DNA of 13,391 bases, from NCBI GenBank assembly GCA_020029625.1, contig JAIBJP010000032.1, positions 1-13,391 of the forward strand, read 5' to 3'. The notes under the pieces were generated by a model. The model did no database searches. It was not told where the DNA came from and saw only the letters and a list, made by a program, of their open reading frames with translations. Below are positions 1 to 5,066 of the stretch, one piece after another. Made by a program: the position numbers and the translations under genes. The DNA comes from Actinomycetota bacterium (lineage in GTDB: Bacteria; Actinomycetota; Thermoleophilia; Gaiellales; Gaiellaceae). Each line of letters begins with the position of its first letter. The stretch's first letter is position 1.

Positions 1-126
1 GTCCAAGTGCTTGGCCGCGAAGCTCCGCTTCTCGAGAATCGTCCGACCCTCGAGAGGAGGCACACCGCCGGTGACGATGCGGAAGGGCTCACCGGCGGTG
101 TGGTAATCAACCGCCTCGACCTTCAT
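1..126 (-). CDS. Proline racemase family enzyme, N-terminal part (truncated by window edge)
   Basis: Only the first 42 residues lie in the window; the gene runs off the left edge. The N-terminus has the family signature: an early Asp-x-His-Thr-x-Gly-Glu-Pro segment (DYHTAGEPFRIVTGG, residues 7-21), then P-L-E-G and E-K-R. This pattern is shared by proline racemase, 4-hydroxyproline 2-epimerase and trans-3-hydroxy-L-proline dehydratase. All are cytosolic, cofactor-independent enzymes that act on the alpha carbon of proline derivatives through paired Cys or Cys/Thr residues. Those catalytic residues lie beyond the edge, so racemase, epimerase and dehydratase cannot be told apart. The ATG at 126 is preceded by AGGGGG about 5 nt upstream. 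It follows the sulfurtransferase gene on the same strand with 57 bp between them, but a stem-loop in that gap suggests separate transcription. Confidence 0.85.
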   Translation of the reverse strand, partial: MKVEAVDYHTAGEPFRIVTGGVPPLEGRTILEKRSFAAKHLD

Positions 127-141
127 CGCACCCCCTAGTGT

Positions 142-180
142 CCTGGGGCGCCGCTGGCCAGGGGAGCGGCGCCGTCCAGG
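142..180 (-). terminator. GC-rich stem-loop between sulfurtransferase and racemase-family genes
   Basis: A perfect 9-bp inverted repeat, GGCGCCGCT (147-155) and AGCGGCGCC (165-173), encloses a 9-nt loop. An outer CCTGG/CCAGG pair (142-146 and 176-180) extends it past a 2-nt bulge. It begins four bases beyond the sulfurtransferase stop codon, so a terminator or 3'-end stabiliser for that transcript is likely. There is no U-tract, which is common for high-GC actinobacterial terminators but leaves the role unproved. Confidence 0.5.
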
Positions 181-183
181 GCG

Positions 184-1035
184 CTAGGGGCCCTTCTCGA
201 TGGGCACGTCCACCAGGTTGCCCCATTCCGTCCACGAGCCGTCGTAGTTTCGCACCCGCTCGTACCCGAGGAGCTCGCGCAGGACGAACCACGTGTGCGC
301 GCTGCGCTCGCCGATGCGGCAGTACGCCGTGACCTCCTTGTCGGGCGTGATGCCCTTGCCGCCGTAGAGCTCCTTCAACTCGTCGGCGCTCTTGAAGGTA
401 CCGTCGTCCCGCACGGCGCTCGCCCAGGGAATCGATGCTGCGGTGGGAATGTGCCCGCCGCGCTGGGCTCCCTCCTGCTCGTAGCCGGGAGGCGCGATCA
501 GGTCGCCCGCGTACTCGCCCGGGGAGCGGACGTCGACGAGTGCCCGGGTCGACTCGCCGAGCCAACCGTGCACCTGGTCGCGGTAAGCCCTGATGGACTC
601 GTCTCGCTCCTGCGCGCTGTAGGACTTCGCCTCGGGGGAGGGCACGTCGGTGGAGAGCTCACGGCCTTCGTCGATCCACTTCTGCCGGCCGCCGTCGAGG
701 ATGCGGACGTCGGAGTGCCCGTACACCTTGAGGTACCAGTACGCGTAGGCCGCGAACCAGTTGTTCTTGTCCCCGTAGAGAATGATCGCGGTGTCGTTGC
801 CGATCCCGCGCTCGCCGAGCAGGCGTTCGAAGGTCTCGCGGTCGACGACGTCGCGCTCGATCGGGTCCTGCAGGTCTTCGCGCCAGTGAAGCTTGACCGC
901 GCCCGAAATATGCCCCTCGTCGTACAGGTCGGGATTCTCGTCGACCTCGGCCACGACAATGCCGTGGTCGCCCAGGTGTTCCGCCAGCCAATCGGTCGTC
1001 ACGAGCACCGGCTTCGCGTAGCCGTTCTCGGCCAT
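184..1035 (-). CDS. Thiosulfate sulfurtransferase (two-domain rhodanese, CysA type)
   Basis: A 283-residue tandem rhodanese protein, the full length for the family. It transfers a sulfane sulfur from thiosulfate (or a similar donor) to cyanide or thiol acceptors in the cytosol. The N-terminal domain (about residues 8-125) is inactive, with Asp89 in LYGDKNNWFAAYAYW where a catalytic Cys would be. The C-terminal domain (about 150-283) carries the active-site loop CRIGERS with Cys239, followed by SAHTWFVLRELLG and NYDGSWTEWG. These segments match mycobacterial CysA2/CysA3 from memory at high identity. The ATG start has a GGAGG at 1045-1049, 9 nt upstream. It lies 55 bp downstream of the thioredoxin-fold lipoprotein gene on the same strand, so the pair may act together in sulfur or thiol chemistry. 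Family assignment is firm; the physiological donor and acceptor are unknown. Confidence 0.95.
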   Translation of the reverse strand: MAENGYAKPVLVTTDWLAEHLGDHGIVVAEVDENPDLYDEGHISGAVKLHWREDLQDPIERDVVDRETFERLLGERGIGNDTAIILYGDKNNWFAAYAYWYLKVYGHSDVRILDGGRQKWIDEGRELSTDVPSPEAKSYSAQERDESIRAYRDQVHGWLGESTRALVDVRSPGEYAGDLIAPPGYEQEGAQRGGHIPTAASIPWASAVRDDGTFKSADELKELYGGKGITPDKEVTAYCRIGERSAHTWFVLRELLGYERVRNYDGSWTEWGNLVDVPIEKGP

Positions 1036-1090
1036 ACAGCGCCACCTCCAGAGTTACTTTACGAAATGAAGTGAGGCGATCTTATCACTC

Positions 1091-2035
1091 TCAAGAAGCG
1101 GCGAGAAGGTCCTCTCGAACTGCGCTCTCGAGCTCGGCCACCGAGACTGCGCCCTCGAACTTGCCCCTGATCACCCCGGCACTATCGACGAGGAAGACCC
1201 AGGGCTCGGTCGGGAGCTTCCACTCCTGCACCCACCGGTTGAAGCCCTTCTTCGGATCGTTGTCCGTGAAGATCTCGACGTGGATGAAGCGGACAATGCG
1301 GCGGTCGAACTTCCTCGCGACCTTCTCCACGACCTCGACGGTCGGCCCGCAGACTCGGCTCACGCAGAACTCGGGCGTGGCGAACACGACGACGAACGGC
1401 ACCTGGGCCCGGATGGAATCCGCGATCGAGTAGCGGAGCAGCTCGGTATCGGGCGGGTGGGCGGTTGTGATGTGCTTGGCGGGCGCGGAGGCCAGCGTGG
1501 GGTTGTCGGACGCGGGTGCCTTGGCGCCGAGGGCGGGCGAAACGGACTGCTTTTGCACCTCGAGCGTTCCGACAGCCTGGATCTTCTCGTCCGCCGGGTC
1601 GGCCACGAACCAGTAGCGGCCCGGCTTCGGCGTCTGCACGTGTGCGACGTAGACGTCCGTGACGTCGACGTGATCATGCGCCTCGTTCTCGTGGGCGTGC
1701 TCGTGCGCGCCGACCGGCTGCAGAACCGCCTTCGCGGTCCGGGGCGCCTCGCCCTCGCCGGCATACTCGATCGCTGCCGTCGGAGCCTGGACGAGCGCTC
1801 CGTTCTCGCGCACCACGAGAAAGACCACGCGGTTGTCTCCCACGGCGAAATCCTGCGACCCCATCGTCACTGCCACGTCCGGCCCACTTTTCGCCGAGAG
1901 AGCTTGCTTGACCCACGAGGGAAGCTGTGCGCCCTTCTCCGTGGCGGGCGAACTCTCCTGGTCGCTGGAGCCGGCCATGCAGGCGGCGAGCAGGCCAACG
2001 AGCGCCACCATGAGGACGTAACGCACTCCCGGCAA
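1091..2035 (-). CDS. Lipoprotein with His-rich linker and C-terminal thioredoxin-like domain
   Basis: A 314-residue predicted lipoprotein. A short signal peptide ends in a lipobox LLAAC with Cys19, so the protein should be anchored outside the cytoplasmic membrane. Residues 53-160 look like a beta-rich domain containing a His-rich stretch, HEHAHENEAHDH (111-122), that could bind metal. Residues 205-314 look like a thioredoxin fold with strand PFVVVFATPEF followed by Cys224-x4-Cys229 (CVSRVCGPT), then FIHVEIF and PWVFLVDSAGVIRGKFEG. The C-x4-C spacing differs from the classical CxxC and from the CxxxC of Sco proteins. The TTG start at 2035 overlaps a possible TACAGT box (2035-2040); a GTG at 2026 would give a 311-residue protein from a nearly leaderless transcript. 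The exact function is unknown; disulfide exchange or metal delivery to an extracytoplasmic enzyme is plausible. Confidence 0.8.
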   Translation of the reverse strand: MPGVRYVLMVALVGLLAACMAGSSDQESSPATEKGAQLPSWVKQALSAKSGPDVAVTMGSQDFAVGDNRVVFLVVRENGALVQAPTAAIEYAGEGEAPRTAKAVLQPVGAHEHAHENEAHDHVDVTDVYVAHVQTPKPGRYWFVADPADEKIQAVGTLEVQKQSVSPALGAKAPASDNPTLASAPAKHITTAHPPDTELLRYSIADSIRAQVPFVVVFATPEFCVSRVCGPTVEVVEKVARKFDRRIVRFIHVEIFTDNDPKKGFNRWVQEWKLPTEPWVFLVDSAGVIRGKFEGAVSVAELESAVREDLLAAS

Positions 2036-2080
2036 CTGTACCGTCGCCGCTCGGTCATGGATTCATCTGGGAAACCCGTC

Positions 2081-2115
2081 TGGCGAGCGCACCGCGCCGG
2101 GGCTATGCTCGGCGG
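2081..2115 (+). promoter_or_regulatory. Probable leaderless promoter of the CBS-domain gene
   Basis: TATGCT at 2104-2109 matches the TANNNT actinobacterial -10 box. It is followed by exactly six bases and then the ATG at 2116, which places the expected transcription start on the A of the start codon. A weak -35 candidate, TGGCGA (2081-2086), sits 17 bp upstream. No Shine-Dalgarno sequence precedes the ATG, which agrees with a leaderless mRNA. Confidence 0.55.
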
Positions 2116-2517
2116 ATGACGCGTCTGAGTGAGCTCATGACAGGCGCCGTGGTGTCCGTTGCGCCGGAGGACACGCTCGGAGAGGCTGCCGAGCGAATGG
2201 CCGAAGACGGGGTGGGGTCCGCCGTGGTGCTCGATTCCGGGCGCCTGATCGGCATCCTCACCGAGCGGGATCTCCTCCGGGCCGTCGCCGGCCGCGTGCA
2301 CACGAGCGAGGCACGCGTACGTGAATGGATGACCGTTGATCCGATGACCGCAACGGAGGAGACGTCAGTCGATGAGGCCATGCGAACGATGCTCGAGCAG
2401 GGCTTTCGCCACCTGCCGGTGATCGAAGGCGGCAGGACGATCGGCGTCGTCAGCCTGCGGGAGCTGATGCGGACCGCGATGCACGTCGACGTCGGGGCCG
2501 AGGGCCCGAACGACTAG
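2116..2517 (+). CDS. Two-CBS-domain protein
   Basis: A 133-residue stand-alone Bateman module. CBS domain 1 (about residues 1-58) has MTGAVVSVAPEDTLGEAA and GILTERDLLR. CBS domain 2 (about 68-122) has MTVDPMTATEETSVDEAM, FRHLPVIEGG and GVVSLRELMR. CBS pairs bind adenosine nucleotides such as AMP, ATP or S-adenosylmethionine and usually act as sensors or regulators. No enzyme or transporter domain is attached, so the partner is unknown. The protein is soluble, with no signal peptide or membrane segment. The start follows the leaderless promoter. The gene diverges from the lipoprotein gene and converges on the small ORF at 2521-2628, with only three bases between the two stop codons. Confidence 0.92.
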   Translation: MTRLSELMTGAVVSVAPEDTLGEAAERMAEDGVGSAVVLDSGRLIGILTERDLLRAVAGRVHTSEARVREWMTVDPMTATEETSVDEAMRTMLEQGFRHLPVIEGGRTIGVVSLRELMRTAMHVDVGAEGPND

Positions 2518-2520
2518 CTG

Positions 2521-2628
2521 CTAACCCGCCAGCAGTTGCGCCGCGATCAGGCCGGCCGTAACGAGCCACAGGGCTGCCAGCGTCCCGATCAACGGGGCGA
2601 GTGGGCGAAGGGAAGGACGTGGTTCCAT
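2521..2628 (-). CDS. Small single-pass membrane protein (35 aa), unknown function
   Basis: I do not recognise this ORF. From ATG 2628 it encodes 35 residues: a basic, Pro-rich start (MEPRPSLRPL) and one hydrophobic helix, about residues 11-33 (LAALWLVTAGLIAAQLLAG at the C-terminus). That is a plausible single TM segment with N-in topology. The Shine-Dalgarno is weak. A longer 65-residue reading from TTG 2718 overlaps the end of the 32-residue peptide gene and has no convincing ribosome site. It follows the regulator and peptide genes on the same strand and would be third in that operon. Its stop abuts the stop of the convergent CBS gene. It could be a second secreted or membrane peptide, or a chance ORF. 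Confidence 0.45.
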   Translation of the reverse strand: MEPRPSLRPLAPLIGTLAALWLVTAGLIAAQLLAG

Positions 2629-2653
2629 CGTCGAGCGTCTCAGGGTCGCGCGC

Positions 2654-2669
2654 CGTCGAACATTCGACG
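2654..2669. repeat. 16-bp palindrome between the two small ORFs
   Basis: CGTCGAA (2654-2660) and TTCGACG (2663-2669) form a perfect 7-bp inverted repeat around two bases. It lies between the stop of the 32-residue peptide gene and the ATG of the 35-residue TM ORF. As RNA it could form a short hairpin (CGTCG / CGACG with a 6-nt loop); as DNA it looks like a dimer-binding site. Its role is unknown. Confidence 0.4.
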
Positions 2670-2695
2670 CGAGGACTCCAGATCCTTCCGCTCCG

Positions 2696-2794
2696 CTAGT
2701 GACCGTCGAAGAAGCCAATCGCCAAATGCGCCTTGGCGAGGAACGATGCCAGCAGCGTCAGAAGAACGAGAAGCTGAATTTGACGTGCGTTCAT
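2696..2794 (-). CDS. Small secreted-peptide candidate (32 aa) behind the XRE-TPR regulator
   Basis: A 32-codon ORF from ATG 2794, preceded by a near-ideal ribosome site, GGGAGGTG at 2801-2808, with GGAGG 8 nt from the ATG. This is the best initiation signal near the operon, and it starts directly after the regulator stop codon. The product has a short N-region (MNARQ), a hydrophobic core (IQLLVLLTLLASFLA), then an Ala-Lys-Ala that fits a signal peptidase site, leaving a C-terminal HLAIGFFDGH. That is the shape of RRNPP pro-peptides such as PapR, NprX and Phr, which are exported, trimmed and re-imported to bind the adjacent TPR receptor. Codons include several A/T-ending ones (ATT, CTT, GTT, CAA) not typical of this DNA. 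No homologue is recognised; the pheromone role is inference. A small membrane protein is the alternative. Confidence 0.65.
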   Translation of the reverse strand: MNARQIQLLVLLTLLASFLAKAHLAIGFFDGH

Positions 2795-2811
2795 GTGCGT
2801 CACCTCCCTTC

Positions 2812-4155
2812 CTAGAACCGGAAGTCCTGTAGAGCCTCTGCCGCGCGCCGGTAGAGGTGCGCGGCATGCCTGTCGTCGCCGCGGCGCACGGCCAGGTCGC
2901 CTTGTGCGACCCACGCTGCGGCGCGGTGGCTGATCGAAGAGAGCTGCTCGAAGCTCGCCTCCGCAGCCGTGAAAAGTTCATCCGCCTCGTCGAGACGATC
3001 CTGCTCGAGGAGTGAGCGCCCGAGCACGAGCTGGGCGTTTCCGATCTCATCGAGGACGTCAACCCGGTCGCCGAGGAGCTCGAGCGCATGCCTCGCTTGC
3101 TCCTCCGCGAGCTTGGGCTCGCCGGTGCGGAGGTGAACCTGCGCCAGCGAGGAGACGACGTAGCCGGCGTCGGCTTCGCTGCCGACGTCCAGCAGAACGC
3201 GGTAAGCGTCCTTCAGGTGACGGATCGCCTCCTGCGGCTTGCCGAGCTGGAAGTTGAGGCCGCCGAGGTTGTTCAGAAGCTTGCCGACGTTTGCCTGGTC
3301 GGCGAGCTCCTCGTACTGAGCCTTTGCGCGCTCGGCGTAGGAGCGGGCGAGGACCCAGTGGCCCGTGCGCTCGGCGATGAGCGAGGCCTGGAAGTAGTGG
3401 TGGGCGACCGTGCGGCGGTCGTTGAGGCCCTCGGCGAGCTCGAGCGCGCGCTCGACGTCCTCGCGGGCGGCTTCCCAGTCACGCTGCCGCCTGTAGCAAC
3501 GGGAGCGCCAGCCAAGGGTGTTCGAGCGCAGACGGTCGGCGGGGAGGCCCGAGCGCTCGGCGAGGTCGAGCGCCTCGCTGAGGAGCGCGACGGCCGTCGA
3601 GATGGATGAAAGCTTGTACCTGCAGACTCCGAGGCGGTAGAGAATCTCGGCTCGGTCGACGTCGCTGAAGGTGGGCGCTTCGGCGAGCTGGCGGGCGGCT
3701 TCCAAGCGGGCGATGGCTTCCCGCACCTCGCCGAGGTTCATGCGCCCCCAGGAGTCGGCCAGAAGGGCGCGGAGCTGTAGCGCGGGGACGGCCACGGACT
3801 CGAGTGCTCTGCCGAGCTGTGCCAACTCGTCGACCGCGTCCTGGTGTGAGTTCGACTCGAGGGCCGCCTCGGCACGCGCGATGACGCTTTCGACACGCTC
3901 CCGCTCGCTCGAGGAGACGCCCGTCTCGAGGAAGCTCTGGTCGACGCCAAGCCGGGCAGCCAGCCACTCGATCGTCTCGCCCGTCGGGCGCGTCTTGCCG
4001 CGCTCGATCTGGCTCACGTACTCCTTCGAGAAGCGCTCGCCGGCGAGCTCCGTCTGCGTGAGGCCCTTCGCGATCCGCAGCTGGCGCACGCGATCCCCGA
4101 GCGTCGTTCTGACGGCTGGGGCGGTGCGGGGCGTGGTGGTGAGCTGATCTCGCAT
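2812..4155 (-). CDS. XRE-family HTH regulator with TPR domain (RRNPP-like architecture)
   Basis: A 447-residue cytosolic regulator. Residues 17-76 are a Cro/C1-type helix-turn-helix: LGDRVRQLRIAKGLTQTELA, FSKEYVSQIERGKTRPTGET, then IEWLAARLGV. The rest, from about residue 85, is a run of helical pairs with TPR spacing, for example DAVDELAQLGRALE, EAIARLEAARQLAE, AALLYRR-like ends, NNLGGLNFQLGKPQEAIRHL and LAEEQARHALELLG. HTH plus C-terminal TPR at this length is the layout of NprR and PlcR-type peptide receptors, though other XRE-TPR activators without peptides also exist. The ATG at 4155 has no good ribosome site and lies about 9 nt after the predicted transcription start. A 32-residue peptide gene follows after 17 nt, so the two are probably co-transcribed. 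The family call is firm; peptide binding is inferred. Confidence 0.9.
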   Translation of the reverse strand: MRDQLTTTPRTAPAVRTTLGDRVRQLRIAKGLTQTELAGERFSKEYVSQIERGKTRPTGETIEWLAARLGVDQSFLETGVSSSERERVESVIARAEAALESNSHQDAVDELAQLGRALESVAVPALQLRALLADSWGRMNLGEVREAIARLEAARQLAEAPTFSDVDRAEILYRLGVCRYKLSSISTAVALLSEALDLAERSGLPADRLRSNTLGWRSRCYRRQRDWEAAREDVERALELAEGLNDRRTVAHHYFQASLIAERTGHWVLARSYAERAKAQYEELADQANVGKLLNNLGGLNFQLGKPQEAIRHLKDAYRVLLDVGSEADAGYVVSSLAQVHLRTGEPKLAEEQARHALELLGDRVDVLDEIGNAQLVLGRSLLEQDRLDEADELFTAAEASFEQLSSISHRAAAWVAQGDLAVRRGDDRHAAHLYRRAAEALQDFRF

Positions 4156-4170
4156 GGCTTCGTAAGGTGA

Positions 4171-4198
4171 ACTATACGGCGGAATATCTACTTCACAA
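4171..4198 (-). promoter_or_regulatory. Promoter of the XRE-TPR regulator operon
   Basis: Read on the minus strand, TTGTGA (4198-4193) and TATAGT (4176-4171) are separated by 16 bp, close to a sigma-70-type consensus. The expected start near 4164 leaves a leader of about nine bases before the ATG at 4155. The region is AT-rich compared with its surroundings. Confidence 0.6.
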
Positions 4199-4204
4199 GG
4201 TCAC

Positions 4205-4232
4205 TTGACTTATGAGTCCGACTGGCTATAGT
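4205..4232 (+). promoter_or_regulatory. Strong plus-strand promoter facing a gene-less structured region
   Basis: TTGACT (4205-4210) and TATAGT (4227-4232) with 16 bp spacing form one of the best consensus promoters in the window. It is back-to-back with the regulator promoter: the two -35 boxes are six bases apart, and a GTCA-CT-TGAC inverted repeat (4200-4209) overlaps the plus -35. The predicted start is near 4239. No convincing protein gene lies downstream on this strand before the TetR gene is reached antisense. Confidence 0.55.
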
Positions 4233-4239
4233 CCGACTG
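4215..4239. repeat. Direct repeat AGTCCGACTG x2, operator-like
   Basis: The decamer AGTCCGACTG occurs at 4215-4224 and again at 4230-4239, a 15-bp period. Each copy contains the palindrome AGTC-C-GACT. The first copy lies inside the promoter spacer and the second spans the end of the -10 box and the predicted start site, so a protein bound here should repress the plus-strand transcript. The neighbouring XRE-TPR protein is the obvious candidate ligand, by position only. Confidence 0.5.
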
Positions 4240-4445
4240 ACTCGCATTCCGGCCGGACGCCAGGCAGAGGGGTGCGGGAGGCGCGCCAGATTCGCGGCGA
4301 CACAACCCGGAGGCATCGGCTGGGCCGCAGAGCCGAAGTCTCCGGGTCGTCGCCTTTAAGCGGCAAAGCATGGACGCAGCATTGCCCCGTGGGCGGCCCG
4401 CGTCATCCCCCGAAAGGGGCGGCGCTTCACCCGGCGGTGAAGCGC
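4240..4445 (+). ncRNA. Candidate structured small RNA downstream of the divergent promoter
   Basis: About 200 bases without a supported protein gene but with nested complementarity. GGCGAC (4296-4301) pairs with GTCGCC (4349-4354), ACCCGGAG (4305-4312) with CTCCGGGT (4340-4347), and TCGGCT (4316-4321) with AGCCGA (4331-4336), closing a 9-nt loop. Seven bases of that loop, GGGCCGC (4322-4328), are exactly complementary to GCGGCCC (4393-4399), so a pseudoknot is possible. A CCCC-CGAAA-GGGG hairpin (4407-4419) and a perfect 9-bp hairpin (4422-4445) follow. I compared it by memory with common riboswitches, SRP, tmRNA and tRNA and found no match. GC-rich DNA folds readily, and the same stems would form from the other strand, so this is a candidate only. 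Confidence 0.35.
4422..4445. terminator. Perfect 9-bp hairpin, likely terminator of the MFS-TetR operon
   Basis: GCGCTTCAC (4422-4430) and GTGAAGCGC (4437-4445) enclose a 6-nt loop. It begins nine bases beyond the TetR stop codon on the minus strand, where a terminator is expected. It would also end a plus-strand transcript started near 4239. There is no U-tract on either strand. Confidence 0.55.
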
Positions 4446-4454
4446 ATACCGAAT

Positions 4455-5066
4455 TCAGACCAGGGGCTCTGGATCGCGCCCGGTCAGCCAGCGGAGGCGC
4501 GAGGCCCGGATTGCCGGCCAACTCTCCCGCATGACTCCGTCCAGGACCCGGTCGGCCATGGTCAGGAGCCCGAGAGCGATGAAGATCCACGCCTCGGCGT
4601 CAGGATCGCGTTCGGCCTCGATCCCGCCGGTCTCCTGCGCCCGCCTGATGACAGCCGTGGTATAGGCGTGCACCTCCCGCATGTGCTCCTTCATGTAGGC
4701 GCCGATGACGGCGTCCTCGCTCCCTTCGGCTATGGCGTGCACCCATAGGTTGGAAATGACGGGCCGTTCCGCCTCCGACTCGATGAAGGAGCGACCCATC
4801 GTCGCGATCCAGAGAGACGGATCTTGCTCCGCGGCGATGGCCTCCTCCCACATGGCGCGAACTCCGGCCCACGTCGCCTCGAGGCAGGCCAGATACAGAT
4901 CCCGCTTCGAGTTGAAATGGCGGTAGAGGACGGGCTCGGTCACACCGGCCTCTCGGGCGATGTCGGCCGTGGTCGTCCCCCGGTAGCTGCCCTCGGAGAA
5001 GAGCCTGCAGGCCGTCTCGAGCAGCGCGACACGCCGCTCCTCAGCGGGAAGACGGGTCGTGCTCAA
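4455..5066 (-). CDS. TetR-family transcriptional regulator
   Basis: From TTG 5066 the product is 203 residues, usual for TetR proteins. The N-terminal domain has the classic HTH: LLETACRLFSEGSYRGTT, ADIAREAGVTEPVLYRHF and SKRDLYLACLEATW (residues 15-66). The C-terminal ligand-binding domain is helical, with YMKEHMREVHAYTTAVIRRA and ALGLLTMADRVLDGVM. The start overlaps the MFS stop as TTGA, indicating translational coupling, and GAGGCGG precedes it. An open reading frame continues far upstream in the same frame, but that part lies antiparallel to nothing and is simply a shadow of the MFS coding sequence. As the second gene of the exporter operon it most likely represses that operon and is released by an exporter substrate. 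Confidence 0.92.
   Translation of the reverse strand: MSTTRLPAEERRVALLETACRLFSEGSYRGTTTADIAREAGVTEPVLYRHFNSKRDLYLACLEATWAGVRAMWEEAIAAEQDPSLWIATMGRSFIESEAERPVISNLWVHAIAEGSEDAVIGAYMKEHMREVHAYTTAVIRRAQETGGIEAERDPDAEAWIFIALGLLTMADRVLDGVMRESWPAIRASRLRWLTGRDPEPLV

Noticed and set aside
2654..2669. LexA (SOS) box
   Set aside because: The half-sites resemble TCGAA/TTCGA, but the spacing is too short for the actinobacterial or Bacillus SOS consensus.
4296..4400. A known riboswitch (c-di-GMP, Moco, ZTP and fluoride considered)
   Set aside because: Short similarities such as GCAAAGC or CTCCGGG were present, but the conserved cores and their order did not match any class that I could recall with confidence.
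4212..4748. Open frame of 178 codons on the plus strand after the strong promoter
   Set aside because: Its ATG lies inside the promoter spacer, so it would precede the transcript start. There is no ribosome site, the composition is Pro/Gly/Arg shadow-like, and its second half is antisense to the TetR gene.
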